64,000 nt of DNA from Belnapia sp. F-4-1 (GCF_000802185.1 NZ_KN676113.1:4359430-4423429), one strand, 5' to 3'. Shown: positions 46,321 through 55,395, counted from the first letter of the stretch. The notes: generated by a model from the letters alone, not told the origin. Made by a program: numbers and translations.

Positions 46321-47316
46321 ATGAAGCGATCGCTTGCCGCAGCCCTGCCTGCCCTCACCCTGCTCGCCGGCACGGCCGCGGCACAGGATCTTCCGGCTCC
46401 GGACCGGCGCGGAGCTGTCAGCTTCGTCTCCGAGAACGACAGCTACGCCCGCAACACGGACCGCTGGTACACCAACGGCTTCCGCTTCAACTGGGCCTCG
46501 GCAGAGGACAACCTGCCGGGGCCGATGGCGGCGCTCGACAATGCGCTGGCCGGGCTGTTCGGCCCGGCTCGGAGCCGCTGGGGCCTCGGCTTCGGGCAGA
46601 ACATGTTCACGCCCGTCGACAAGCAACTCCGCAACCCCGACCCGCGCGACCGGCCCTATGCCGGCTATCTCTATGCCGAGCTCTCACTCGACCGGCGGAC
46701 GCAGACCACGCTTGACCGGTTCGGCCTGCAGGTCGGCGTGGTGGGGCCGAGCTCGCTGGCGCGGCCGACGCAGGATGTGGTGCATGCCATCCTCGGCGAC
46801 CGGGAAGCGAGGGGCTGGCGCTACCAGCTGCGGGACGAGCCGGTCTTCAACCTGAACTACGATCGCATCTGGCGCCTCCCGGTTGCGACGCTGCCGGGCG
46901 GGCTCGGCGTCGACACGCTGCCGAGTGTGACCCTGGCCGCAGGCACCGTGCAGACCTATGCCGGGATCGGCGGGCGCATCCGCATCGGCCAGGGGCTGGA
47001 CCGCGATTTTGGCGCGCCGCGAATCCGCCCGACCGTCGCCGACACGCCGGCCGCGGTGGGCGAGGGATTCGGCTGGTACCTCTTCGCCGGCGCCGGCGGG
47101 CGGGCGGTGGCACGGGACATCTTCCTCGACGGCAACACCTACCGGGACAGCCGCTCGGTCGATCACCGGCCCTTCGTCGGCGACCTTGAGGTCGGCGCCG
47201 CGGTCTTCTGGCACAATGTCCGGCTGAGCTATACGCAGAACTTCCGCAGCAAAGAATTCGTCGGTCAGAAGAAGGAATTCGTCTTCGGCGCGCTTTCGCT
47301 GTCGGTCTCGTTCTAG
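46321..47316 (+). CDS. LpxR-like outer-membrane lipid A deacylase
   Basis: A 331-residue outer-membrane barrel of the LpxR family: signal peptide (MKRSLAAALPALTLLAGTAAA), then VSFVSENDSYARNTDRWYTN, which carries the family Asn-Asp active-site pair, and the late LSYTQNFRSKEFVGQK strand pair. LpxR removes the 3'-acyloxyacyl group of lipid A. The start is either ATG 46321 or the in-frame ATG 46312. Its stop TAG is part of a CTAG that now forms one copy of the target repeat of an IS1182-type element. Confidence 0.87.
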   Translation: MKRSLAAALPALTLLAGTAAAQDLPAPDRRGAVSFVSENDSYARNTDRWYTNGFRFNWASAEDNLPGPMAALDNALAGLFGPARSRWGLGFGQNMFTPVDKQLRNPDPRDRPYAGYLYAELSLDRRTQTTLDRFGLQVGVVGPSSLARPTQDVVHAILGDREARGWRYQLRDEPVFNLNYDRIWRLPVATLPGGLGVDTLPSVTLAAGTVQTYAGIGGRIRIGQGLDRDFGAPRIRPTVADTPAAVGEGFGWYLFAGAGGRAVARDIFLDGNTYRDSRSVDHRPFVGDLEVGAAVFWHNVRLSYTQNFRSKEFVGQKKEFVFGALSLSVSF

Positions 47317-48762
47317 CAGCCTGTCGGATTTGCACTTGGTGTCAGGCCGAGGGTTGAGGCGCGATCAGGCTGCGAGCCGCAGGTTGTGGAGCCTGCGGCA
47401 GTTGTAGGCGAGGGCGACGAGGGTCCACTCGCTGGTGACCTTGGCGAGGCCGCGGAGGTGGAAGCGGGTGAAGCCGAGGGCTGACTTGATGGTGCCGAAG
47501 ACGGGCTCGACGGTCTGCTTGCGACGGGCGTAGCGGGCTTTGGCATTAGGGGTTTCGAGCTTGGCCACCATGGCGAGGCGCCAGGGCTCGGTGATGCGGC
47601 GTGGCGTCCTGGGCTGGGGTGGCGGCCGGAAGTCGTAGGCGCGGTGCGGCTGGGTCCGGCCGATGGCGACCAGCGGCTCGATCCCGTGCGCCTCGAGGGC
47701 GGCAACTGCCTCGCCTGAGGCGAAGCCGGTGTCGGCGAGGACGGTCTGTGGCAGGCCGATGCCGCCCTCCATGCCGAGGATGGTTGCGGCAAAGCTCGGC
47801 GCATCGGCCGAGGTGGCGACGACGCCGGTGGCGAGGATCAGCTGCGAGCCCTCGGCGCAGACCACAGCCTGGGCGTTGTAGGCCTGGCGGTACTCATGGG
47901 CGTCGGAGCGGCGCATCAGCGCGCTGTCGGGGTCGGTGAGGTTGGACTGCCGCTCGGGCGGCGGATCGTCCTTGGGCGGCTTGGGCGGGCGGCCCCGCCG
48001 GCCCGTCTTGGCCTCGTAGGCGGCGCGCTTGGCGTCATACTCGGGTCGGGCGGCCTCGGCTTCGGCACGGGCCTCGGCCTCCAGCCGGGCGCAGGCGGCA
48101 TCGAGCTTGGCCTTGAGCGCCTCGCGCCTGGCGATCTCAGCGGGCAGCGCCTGCGGGTCGGGCTGGGCCTCAGCGTCGGCCGCCTCGGCGCGGTTGGTCA
48201 GGTCGGTGATGTCGGCAGCGAGCCTGACGCGCAGCGCCTTGGCGCGGTCATACCGCACCGAGCGGATCTTGGAGGCGTTGGCGTCGAGCTTGGTGCCGTC
48301 GATCGAAACCGTCCCGAGCCGCAGCAGGCCGCTCTCGCGCGCCAGCAGCAGCACCTGCAGGAAGGCCGCCTCGAAGGCAGCGCGGTTGGCCCGGCGGAAG
48401 GCGGCAATGGTGTCGTGGTCGGGGTGCAGGTTCGCCGCCACGTAGCGCACCCCAATGTCGCGGTGGGTCGCCCGCTCGATCCGCCGCGAGGAGAAGATGC
48501 CGTTCGCATAGCAGTAGATCAGCAGCGCCAGCAGCAGGCGCGGGTGATACTGCGCCTTGCCGCCCGGGATCGGCCGCACCGCAAAGGCGCCGAGCGGCAC
48601 CCGGTCCACCGCCGCCACTACGAAGTGCGCCACGTCGTCCGCCGGCAACCAGTCCTTGGCATCCGGCGGCAGCAGAAAGGCCTGCTCGCGGCTGAACGGA
48701 ATGAACCCTGTCATGCCCGCCAGATTCGCCCATTTCAGGCCAGATGGGAATCCGACAAGCTG
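47317..48762. mobile_element. IS1182-type insertion sequence
   Basis: 1446 bp, complete. The ends are CAGCCTGTCGGATT (left) and AATCCGACAAGCTG (right), which match at 13 of 14 positions as inverted repeats. The flanks on both sides are CTAG (47313-47316 and 48763-48766), a 4-bp palindromic target duplication. It carries one transposase gene. The duplicated CTAG is the stop codon of the lpxR-like gene on the left and of the REC-HisKA_2 gene on the right. Confidence 0.93.
47365..48714 (-). CDS. IS1182-family DDE transposase
   Basis: A 449-residue transposase. The N-terminal DNA-binding region begins MTGFIPFSREQAFLLPPDAK. The DDE core includes VSIDGTKLDANASKIRSV (first Asp), VLADTGFASGEAVAALEAHG (second Asp) and the C-terminal KQTVEPVFGTIKSALGFTRF (Glu). 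A basic linker (RGRPPKPPKDDPP) and an Ala/Glu-rich coiled region lie between. No frameshift is seen, so the element may be active. Confidence 0.93.
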   Translation of the reverse strand: MTGFIPFSREQAFLLPPDAKDWLPADDVAHFVVAAVDRVPLGAFAVRPIPGGKAQYHPRLLLALLIYCYANGIFSSRRIERATHRDIGVRYVAANLHPDHDTIAAFRRANRAAFEAAFLQVLLLARESGLLRLGTVSIDGTKLDANASKIRSVRYDRAKALRVRLAADITDLTNRAEAADAEAQPDPQALPAEIARREALKAKLDAACARLEAEARAEAEAARPEYDAKRAAYEAKTGRRGRPPKPPKDDPPPERQSNLTDPDSALMRRSDAHEYRQAYNAQAVVCAEGSQLILATGVVATSADAPSFAATILGMEGGIGLPQTVLADTGFASGEAVAALEAHGIEPLVAIGRTQPHRAYDFRPPPQPRTPRRITEPWRLAMVAKLETPNAKARYARRKQTVEPVFGTIKSALGFTRFHLRGLAKVTSEWTLVALAYNCRRLHNLRLAA

Positions 48763-49809
48763 CTAGGCTAGGGAGAAGCGGATGGAGACCGCGGTGCCGC
48801 CCGGCCCGGCGGTCTGGGTCACCAGCCCGCCGACGCTGTGCGACAGGCTCTCGACGATGCGGCGGCCGAGGCCGGTGCCGGTGGCCGATGGCGTGGCCGC
48901 GGCACCGACGCCCCGGTCCTGCACCGCGAGCAGGCCGTGCTCGTCCTGCCGCTCCAGCCGCACGGTGATCGGACCGTCCTCGCCTGCCGGATAGGCGTAT
49001 TTCAGCGCGTTGGTGACGAGCTCGGTGAGGATGACGCCGAGCGAGACGGCGCGGTCGGTCGGCACCTCGATCGGCACCGCCTCGAAGCCGATCGGGCGAC
49101 CGCCGACCGAGCGGGCGATCTCTTCCACCAGCCCGGCCAGGTAGTCGTGCAGCGCCACGCTGCGCACGTCGTCCGAGGTGTAGAGGCGGCGATGCACCTG
49201 GGCGACGGCGGCGATGCGGTTTCGCATGGCGGCCAGCACCTCGCGCGCCGCCGGGTCCTGCACCGCGCCTTCCTGCAGCCGGGTGAGGGAAGCGATGAGC
49301 TGGAGGCTGTTGGCGACGCGGTGGTTCACCTCGCGCAGCAGCACGGCGCGCTGGTTGGCGAGTTCCTCGGCGCGGTCGCGGGCCTCGCGCACCGCGGCCT
49401 CGGCTGCGTCGTGCGCGCGCTTCAGCGCCTCGCGCTCGATGGCGCTCTCGATCGCCGTGCGGAGCAGCAGCAGGAAGTCGCCGCCGGCTTCCTTGATGAC
49501 ATAGTCTGCCGCCCCGGCGCGCAGTGCGGCGATGGCGATGCGGCCCTCGTCGGAGCCGGTGACGTAGATGATCGGCGGCTGCGCGGGCAGGGCGCGCAGC
49601 TGGGTGAGGGTGTCGAGTCCGTCCTGGCCGGGCATGTAGTGGTCGAGGCAGATTGCGTCGAAGGCCTCCGCGGCGGCGAGCGCCAGGCCGGCGAGGCCGT
49701 CGGCTGCGGTGACCACCGCGTAGCCATGCCGCTCCAGGTCGCGCTGCACCAGCCGGCGCAGGCCGGGCTCGTCGTCGATATAAAGGATGCGGCGGGGCAT
49801 CGGGTTCAT
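48763..49809 (-). CDS. REC-HisKA_2 hybrid sensor histidine kinase
   Basis: A 348-residue cytoplasmic kinase. Residues 6-120 are a receiver with phosphoacceptor Asp56 (CLDHYMPGQDGLD) and Lys106. Then comes a coiled coil, a HisKA_2-type dimer/phosphoacceptor with His163 (LLREVNHRVANSLQLIAS), and a HATPase_c domain (VILTELVTNALKYAYP, then GTGLGRRIVESL). This order (receiver first, kinase after) suits the end of a phosphorelay. It is third in a minus-strand operon after the CHASE3 kinase and the single receiver. Its stop lies in the CTAG target repeat of the adjacent insertion sequence. Confidence 0.9.
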   Translation of the reverse strand: MNPMPRRILYIDDEPGLRRLVQRDLERHGYAVVTAADGLAGLALAAAEAFDAICLDHYMPGQDGLDTLTQLRALPAQPPIIYVTGSDEGRIAIAALRAGAADYVIKEAGGDFLLLLRTAIESAIEREALKRAHDAAEAAVREARDRAEELANQRAVLLREVNHRVANSLQLIASLTRLQEGAVQDPAAREVLAAMRNRIAAVAQVHRRLYTSDDVRSVALHDYLAGLVEEIARSVGGRPIGFEAVPIEVPTDRAVSLGVILTELVTNALKYAYPAGEDGPITVRLERQDEHGLLAVQDRGVGAAATPSATGTGLGRRIVESLSHSVGGLVTQTAGPGGTAVSIRFSLA

Positions 49810-49825
49810 GAGAGGGAAGGGCGGC

Positions 49826-50260
49826 CTATGGCGTGGGGGGCACCTGGATCACCGCCAGGAACAGGCCGAGCTGGCGCACGGCCTGGGCGAAGGTCTCATA
49901 GTTGACCGGCTTGGTGATATAGACGCTGCATCCCAATTCGTAACAGCGGCGAATCTCGCGCTCGTCATCCGTCGTGGTCAGCACGATCACCGGTGCAGGC
50001 TTGAGCTGCGGGTCGGCCTTCAGCTTGGCCAGGATGTCGAAGCCCGACATGTCCGGTAGGTTGAGGTCGAGCAGCACCAGCAGCGGCCGGTGCTCCGGCC
50101 GGCCCTGGCCGACCAGGAAATCCAGTGCCGAGGTGCCGTCGAGAAAGTGGCGCACCTCGTTGAAGACGCCGGCGCGCTTCAGGTTCTTCTCGATCAGGCG
50201 GGCGTGGCCCTCGTCATCCTCGACCATGACGATGGTGACGGCCTGGGCGGCGGCGTTCAT
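49826..50260 (-). CDS. Single-domain response regulator (REC only)
   Basis: A 144-residue stand-alone receiver. Acidic pocket Asp15-Asp16, phosphoacceptor Asp65 (LLDLNLPDMSG) and Lys around YITKPVN. It is of the Rcp1/phytochrome-type single receiver group. It starts inside the CHASE3 kinase stop (ATGA) and ends 17 bases before the REC-HisKA_2 gene. It probably shuttles phosphate between the two kinases. Confidence 0.9.
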   Translation of the reverse strand: MNAAAQAVTIVMVEDDEGHARLIEKNLKRAGVFNEVRHFLDGTSALDFLVGQGRPEHRPLLVLLDLNLPDMSGFDILAKLKADPQLKPAPVIVLTTTDDEREIRRCYELGCSVYITKPVNYETFAQAVRQLGLFLAVIQVPPTP

Positions 50261-51762
50261 GCGGGGATGTCCTCTGCTGCGCTCTGCGGCTGGGCGGGCG
50301 CGGTGAGCGCCAGGGTCACGCGGAAGGTGGAGCCGTGGCCGGGGGCCGAGCGGCATACGACATCGCCGCCGAGACGGCGGGCCAGCGCCCGCACATGGGC
50401 GAGGCCGATGCCTTCGCCCGGCCTGTCCTGCCGGCCGGAGCGGCGGAAAAGCTCGAAGATCCGGCCGTGGTCGCGCGGGTCGATCCCGCGCCCGTTATCC
50501 TCGACCTCGACCACCACATGGCTGCCGCTGGTGCGGCCGCGGATGGCGATGCGGCCGGGACGGGCCGGGTCGAGATACTTCACCGCATTGTCGATGAGGT
50601 TGCCGAAGATCTGCTCCACCGCCAGCCGGTCGCTGTGGATTCGTGGCAGGCCGGGGGCGAGGCTGACGCTGGCGCCCGCCTCGTCGAGCTGGTGCTGCTG
50701 CGTCGCCACCAGCCCGGCGAGCAGCGCCTGGAAGTCGATCGGCTCCGGGTGCAGCAGCCGGCGCCCCTCGCGCGAAAGGCGGAGGATGGCGTTGATCAGC
50801 CGGTCCATCCGCGCGGTGGAGGAGCGGATGAAGCCGACTGCCTCGGGGATGTCCTCCAGCACCGCGGCGCGAGCCTCGGGGGTGACGAGGGCGGGCGCCT
50901 CCCGCTCGGTGGCGGCCAGCAACGCCCCAAGCGGCTCGACAGCCGCCTCCAGCTCGGTGGTAAAGCCCATGACGTTCACCAGGGGCGCACGAAGGTCGTG
51001 CGATACGATATAGGCGAAACGTTGCACCTCATCATTGGCGGCGGCAAGCGCAGCGGTGCGTTCCGCGACCCGGGCCTCGAGCGAGGCATTGGCGGTGACG
51101 ACTTCCGCCTGCGCGGTCTCCAGCGCCTGGGTGTAGCGGCGGGCGAGCAGGCCGGCGCCGATGGTGACGGCGAGCATCAGCAGGAGGGCGCCGGCCGAGC
51201 CGAGCAGCAGGAGGCGGCCATTGCTGACCAGCCCCTCGCTGCGGGCCCGGCCGCGGGCGAGGCTGCGGGCCTCGATGCCGGCGACGACTTGGCGGATGGC
51301 ATCCATCTCCGCCCTGCCGCGGTCGGTGCGGACCAAGGCCAGGGCGCCCTCCCGGTCGCCAGCCTGGCCAAGGGCGACGGTCTCGGCCAGTTCGGCAAGC
51401 TTCGCCTCCACCTGCCGCTGCAGGTTGCGGGCAGCCACCTCACTGCCGCCATCGGCGATGATGCTCGCGACCAGCGCAGGTATCTCGCGCGGCAGTTCGG
51501 TCATGGCGTGGCGGTAGGGTTCGAGATAGGCATCCTCGGCGGTCAGCAGGTAGCCGCGCTGGCTGGTCTCGGCATCCTGGACAAGGGAAAGGACGCGGCC
51601 GGCGGCGGTGCGGATTTCCTGCGTGGTGATGACGCCGGTGGCGAAGCTCCGCGTCTCCTCGACCAGCCAGAGCATGCCGACCTTGGTGGTGAGCAGCGCG
51701 GCGAAGCCGATCGCCATCAGCAGCAGCGAAAGGCGGCCGAACCTGGTTTTGTTGAAGGGCAT
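50257..51762 (-). CDS. CHASE3 sensor histidine kinase
   Basis: A 501-residue membrane kinase. TM1 (LSLLLMAIGFAALLTTKVGM) is followed by a periplasmic CHASE3 domain (about 38-177) and TM2 (LLLLGSAGALLLMLAVTIGA). A coiled-coil linker, a HisKA domain with His255 (FAYIVSHDLRAPLVNVMGF) and a HATPase_c domain complete it. CHASE3 senses an unknown periplasmic signal. It heads the three-gene phosphorelay operon; the ATG is 8 bases past a purine-poor region, and no strong ribosome site is visible. Confidence 0.9.
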   Translation of the reverse strand: MPFNKTRFGRLSLLLMAIGFAALLTTKVGMLWLVEETRSFATGVITTQEIRTAAGRVLSLVQDAETSQRGYLLTAEDAYLEPYRHAMTELPREIPALVASIIADGGSEVAARNLQRQVEAKLAELAETVALGQAGDREGALALVRTDRGRAEMDAIRQVVAGIEARSLARGRARSEGLVSNGRLLLLGSAGALLLMLAVTIGAGLLARRYTQALETAQAEVVTANASLEARVAERTAALAAANDEVQRFAYIVSHDLRAPLVNVMGFTTELEAAVEPLGALLAATEREAPALVTPEARAAVLEDIPEAVGFIRSSTARMDRLINAILRLSREGRRLLHPEPIDFQALLAGLVATQQHQLDEAGASVSLAPGLPRIHSDRLAVEQIFGNLIDNAVKYLDPARPGRIAIRGRTSGSHVVVEVEDNGRGIDPRDHGRIFELFRRSGRQDRPGEGIGLAHVRALARRLGGDVVCRSAPGHGSTFRVTLALTAPAQPQSAAEDIPA

Positions 51763-51923
51763 GGCGCCGGCTATGGCCTTTCGCGGCGTGATCGACCCAG
51801 CGCATTAGCCAGTGGCCGGCTCAACCGCAAGCGGCACCGATGCCGCAACGATGGCTGCGCCCTTGCCGAGCGGGGGCAGGCAGGGCCAGATGCGTCCTGT
51901 CCGAGAATGCGGGAGGACCCCCG

Positions 51924-54320
51924 GTGAACGTCCTGGCGAATGGCGCAACCAACCTGGTGCGGGCCGACCGCGAGTCGGAAGGCGAGCGGCTGCGGCTGAT
52001 GCATGCCATGGAGCGCAAGCTGCTGTGGCTCTCGGCCTGGATGATCCACCATGCCAACCATGTCCGCCCGAACCGGGACGGGCTGAAAGTGGGTGGGCAT
52101 CAGGCCTCCTGCGCCTCCGTCATCTCGATCATGACAGCGCTCTATTTCGAGATTCTGAAGCCCGAGGACCGGCTGGCGGTGAAGCCGCATGCGGGGCCGG
52201 TCTTTCACGCCGTCAACTACCTGCTCGGCCGGCAGGACCGGGCGAAGCTGGAGACGCTGCGGCAGTTCGGCGGCATCCAGCCCTATCCCTCGCGGGTGAA
52301 GGACGGGCCGGAGGTGGACTTCTCCACCGGTTCCGTCGGCCTCGGCGTGGCGCTGACCAGCTTCGGCAGCCTGGTGCAGGACTACGTGCACCTGCACAAG
52401 CTCAGTCGGCCGGGCGTGCCGGCGGGGCGGCACATCGCCATCGTCGGCGATGCGGAGCTGGACGAGGGCAATATCTACGAAGCCCTGCTCGAGGGCTGGA
52501 AGCACGATGTCCGCAATGTCTGGTGGGTGATCGACTACAACCGCCAGAGCCTCGATTCCGTGGTGCAGGACCGGCTCTTCGGGCGGATCGAGGGCCTGTT
52601 CCGCGACATGGGGTGGAATGTCGTCACCCTGAAATACGGGCGGAAGCTGGAGGCGGCCTTCGCCCGCGAGGGGGGCGAGTCGCTGCGCCGCTGGATCGAC
52701 GACTGCCCGAACAGCCTCTATTCGGCGCTGACCTTCCAGGGGGGCGCTGCCTGGCGGGCGGCGTTGTTGACCGATCTGGGACGCGAGGAGGGCATCCGCG
52801 CCATCATCGACCCGCTCTCCGACGAGGAGCTGGGCGCGCTGATGACCAATCTCGGCGGGCATGACGTGGCGGCGCTGCTGGAAGCCTTCCGGGCGCAGGA
52901 TGCCGCGGGCGACCAGCCGACCTGCTTCATCGCCTACACCATCAAGGGCATGGGCCTGCCCTTCGCCGGGCACAAGGACAACCATGCCGGGCTGATGACC
53001 AAGGAGCAGATGGCCGGCTTCAAGCGCGAGATGGGCATCGAGGACGGGCAGGAATGGGAGCCCTTCGTCGGGCTCGACGTGCCGGAGGCGGAGCTGCGCG
53101 CCTTCATCGAGGGCGTGCCCTTCGCGAAGCAGCTGGCCGAGGAGGGGCGGCGGCTGGCCTCGCCCGCGGTGCCGGTGCCGGAGGCCTTCCCGATGCCGCG
53201 GGTGCCGGCCGGGCGGAAGCTGTCGACCCAGGCGGCCTTCGGCGAGGTGCTGGCGGAGCTGGGGCGGGGGCAAGGGGCGTCGGCGCCGATCGCCAGCCGG
53301 ATCGTCACCACCAGCCCGGATGTCACCGTCTCGACCAATCTCGGGGCCTGGGTGAACCGGCGCGGCGTCTTCGACCGGCACCTGAAGAACGACGTGTTCC
53401 GGGATGCGAAGCTCGCCTCGGCGCAGCGCTGGGGGATGTCGCCGGAGGGGCAGCACATCGAGCTCGGCATCGCCGAGCAGAACCTGTTCCTGCTGCTGGG
53501 GGCGCTCGGGCTGTCGCATTCGCTCTACGGAGCGCGGCTGCTGCCGGTGGGGACGGTCTACGATCCCTTCGTCAACCGTGGCCTCGATGCGCTGATCTAT
53601 GCCTGCTACCAGGATGCGCGGTTCATGCTGGTGAGCACGCCGTCCGGGCTGACGCTGGCGCCGGAGGGCGGGCAGCACCAGTCGATCAACACGCCGCTGA
53701 TCGGCATCGCGCAGGACCGGCTGGCCAGCTACGAGCCGACCCATGCGGATGAGCTCAGCATCCTGATGCGCTGGGGCTTCGAGCACATGCAGAAGCCCGA
53801 CGGCAGCGCCGTGTGGCTGCGGCTCTCGACGCGCGGGCTGGAGCAGCCCCAGCGGAAGCTCGACCCAGCGGCGGTGATCGCCGGCGGGCATTGGGTGGTG
53901 CCGCCGGCGCCGGGGGCGCGGATCGCGATCGCCTATCAGGGGCCGGTGGCGCCGGAGGCGGTGGCGGCCTTCGAGGAGCTGCGGACGGAGGAGCCGAGGG
54001 CGGGGCTGCTCGCCATCACCAGCCCGGACCGGCTGCATGCCGAGTGGCTGGCGGCGCGGCGCAAGGCGCGGGGCGGGTTCGGGGCGCCGAGCTGGGTGGA
54101 GCAGCTACTGGCGCCGCTGGCGCCGGATGCGGCGCTGGTGACGGTGCTCGATGGGCATCCGGCGGCGCATGCTTGGCTTGGCGCGGTGCGCGGGCAGCGG
54201 GTGGTGCCGCTCGGCGTAGACCACTTCGGGCAAGCCGGCGACATCCCGGATCTTTACCGCGAATACGGTCTGGACGCGGACAGCATCCTGGACGCCTGCG
54301 CGCAGGCACTTCTGGGGTAG
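51924..54320 (+). CDS. Homodimeric pyruvate dehydrogenase E1 / transketolase-like (AceE family)
   Basis: A 798-residue thiamine diphosphate enzyme. The ThDP/Mg motif is GDAELDEGN at 175-183 with Asn206 in WWVIDYNRQSLD. The pyrimidine domain begins near residue 430 (KLSTQAAFGEVLAELG), and the central Glu is in IELGIAEQNLFLLLGALGLS. Size and order fit the homodimeric AceE/MdeB group rather than the alpha/beta type. GTG 51924 is the start, with GGGAGGA eight bases before. No E2 or E3 gene is adjacent, so it must use enzymes encoded elsewhere or act as a stand-alone 2-oxoacid or ketose enzyme. Confidence 0.85.
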   Translation: MNVLANGATNLVRADRESEGERLRLMHAMERKLLWLSAWMIHHANHVRPNRDGLKVGGHQASCASVISIMTALYFEILKPEDRLAVKPHAGPVFHAVNYLLGRQDRAKLETLRQFGGIQPYPSRVKDGPEVDFSTGSVGLGVALTSFGSLVQDYVHLHKLSRPGVPAGRHIAIVGDAELDEGNIYEALLEGWKHDVRNVWWVIDYNRQSLDSVVQDRLFGRIEGLFRDMGWNVVTLKYGRKLEAAFAREGGESLRRWIDDCPNSLYSALTFQGGAAWRAALLTDLGREEGIRAIIDPLSDEELGALMTNLGGHDVAALLEAFRAQDAAGDQPTCFIAYTIKGMGLPFAGHKDNHAGLMTKEQMAGFKREMGIEDGQEWEPFVGLDVPEAELRAFIEGVPFAKQLAEEGRRLASPAVPVPEAFPMPRVPAGRKLSTQAAFGEVLAELGRGQGASAPIASRIVTTSPDVTVSTNLGAWVNRRGVFDRHLKNDVFRDAKLASAQRWGMSPEGQHIELGIAEQNLFLLLGALGLSHSLYGARLLPVGTVYDPFVNRGLDALIYACYQDARFMLVSTPSGLTLAPEGGQHQSINTPLIGIAQDRLASYEPTHADELSILMRWGFEHMQKPDGSAVWLRLSTRGLEQPQRKLDPAAVIAGGHWVVPPAPGARIAIAYQGPVAPEAVAAFEELRTEEPRAGLLAITSPDRLHAEWLAARRKARGGFGAPSWVEQLLAPLAPDAALVTVLDGHPAAHAWLGAVRGQRVVPLGVDHFGQAGDIPDLYREYGLDADSILDACAQALLG

Positions 54321-54338
54321 CTTACGAACTCAAGGGTT

Positions 54339-54360
54339 CCAAGGGCCTTCCGGCCCTTGG
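54339..54360 (+). terminator. Hairpin after the AceE-like gene
   Basis: A perfect 9-bp stem (CCAAGGGCC / GGCCCTTGG) with a TTCC loop, 19 bases after the stop. It lies between two convergent genes and may serve either strand. It is followed by TTG rather than a T-run. Confidence 0.65.
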
Positions 54361-54371
54361 TTGAGGGGAGT

Positions 54372-54396
54372 TCGAGGGGGACGACGTCCCCCTCGA
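54372..54396 (-). terminator. Hairpin after the LLM oxidoreductase gene
   Basis: A perfect 11-bp stem (TCGAGGGGGAC / GTCCCCCTCGA) with a GAC loop, three bases beyond the stop of the minus-strand gene at 54400. Back-to-back with the hairpin at 54339, it is probably the other half of a double terminator. Confidence 0.6.
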
Positions 54397-54399
54397 TCC

Positions 54400-55395
54400 T
54401 CAAGCCTTCTGCAGGGCCGGCGCGAGGGTGCTGCGGAAGAAGTCGAGGAAGCCCTCCTGGTTCGGGCCGATCTGGCTGAGGATCAGGTGGTCGAAGCCGG
54501 CTTTGCGGAAGGTTTCCAGCCGCTCCAGGTGGCGGGAGGGATCGGGGCCGCAGGGGACCTGGGCGGCCATCATCTCCGGCTGCACATGGGCGGTGGCGGC
54601 GCCGAAGGCTTCGACGCTCGGCAGCTCGGCCATTACCTTCCAGCCGGTGAGCGCCCAGCGGGAATAGCGGTGGGCGGTCTCCATTCCCTCCTGCTCGCTG
54701 GCGGCGAAGCAGAGCGAGACCTCGGCATAGCAGGGGCCCTGGCCGCCCGCCTCGCGGTAGGCCTCGACCAGCTCCGGCTTCGGCTCGGTGGCGATCATGC
54801 CGTCGGCCTTGTGGGCGGCGAGGCGCGCGGCCTCGGGGCCGCCGACGGCGAAGATCACCGGCGGCTTGCGCTCCGGCCGGTCGAAGAGCTGCGCATGGTC
54901 GAGCTGGAGGTAGCGGCCGCGGTAGTTGCTCAGCTCGCCCGTGAGGAGGCCGTTGATGATCTCCAGTGCCTCGCCCATGCGGGCATGGCGCTCGCCGACG
55001 CCGGGCCAGCCCTCGCCAACCACATGCTCGTTCAGCCGCTCGCCGGCGCCAAGGCCGAGCACGAAGCGGTCCTCGCTCAGGATGGCGAGGGTGGCGGCGG
55101 CTTGGGCGATGATCGCCGGGTGGTAGCGCATGATCGGGCAGGTGACGGCGGTCATCAGCCCGATGCGGCTGGTGGCCTGGGCCATGGCACCGAGCACCGA
55201 CCAGGCGAAGGAGGCGTGGCCCTGCTCCTCCACCCAGGGGGAGAAGTGGTCGGAGATGGCGGAGAATTCGAAGCCGGCCTGCTCGGCCGCGACGAGGTTG
55301 CGGACGAGGGCGCGCGGGGCGTGCTCCTCGGCCATCAGCTTGTAGCCCAGGGTCGTCATGCGGGGGGTGCCTTGCCGGTGGTGAGGGGTGCTCAT
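54400..55395 (-). CDS. LLM class F420/FMN-dependent oxidoreductase (G6PDH-like family)
   Basis: A 331-residue luciferase-like oxidoreductase. The markers are FEFSAISDHFSPWVEEQGHA, LMTAVTCPIMRYHPAIIAQA and FVLGLGAGERLNEHVVGEGW, as in the F420-dependent glucose-6-phosphate dehydrogenase family. An ATG at 55359 gives a version starting MTTLGYKLMAEEHAP, which is the more family-like start. Relatives in non-F420 organisms may use FMN. It is convergent to the AceE-like gene, with two hairpins between. Confidence 0.83.
   Translation of the reverse strand: MSTPHHRQGTPRMTTLGYKLMAEEHAPRALVRNLVAAEQAGFEFSAISDHFSPWVEEQGHASFAWSVLGAMAQATSRIGLMTAVTCPIMRYHPAIIAQAAATLAILSEDRFVLGLGAGERLNEHVVGEGWPGVGERHARMGEALEIINGLLTGELSNYRGRYLQLDHAQLFDRPERKPPVIFAVGGPEAARLAAHKADGMIATEPKPELVEAYREAGGQGPCYAEVSLCFAASEQEGMETAHRYSRWALTGWKVMAELPSVEAFGAATAHVQPEMMAAQVPCGPDPSRHLERLETFRKAGFDHLILSQIGPNQEGFLDFFRSTLAPALQKA

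Noticed and set aside
49787-50059. Short plus-strand frame over the response regulator
   Set aside because: It is antisense to the receiver domain with intact active-site residues.
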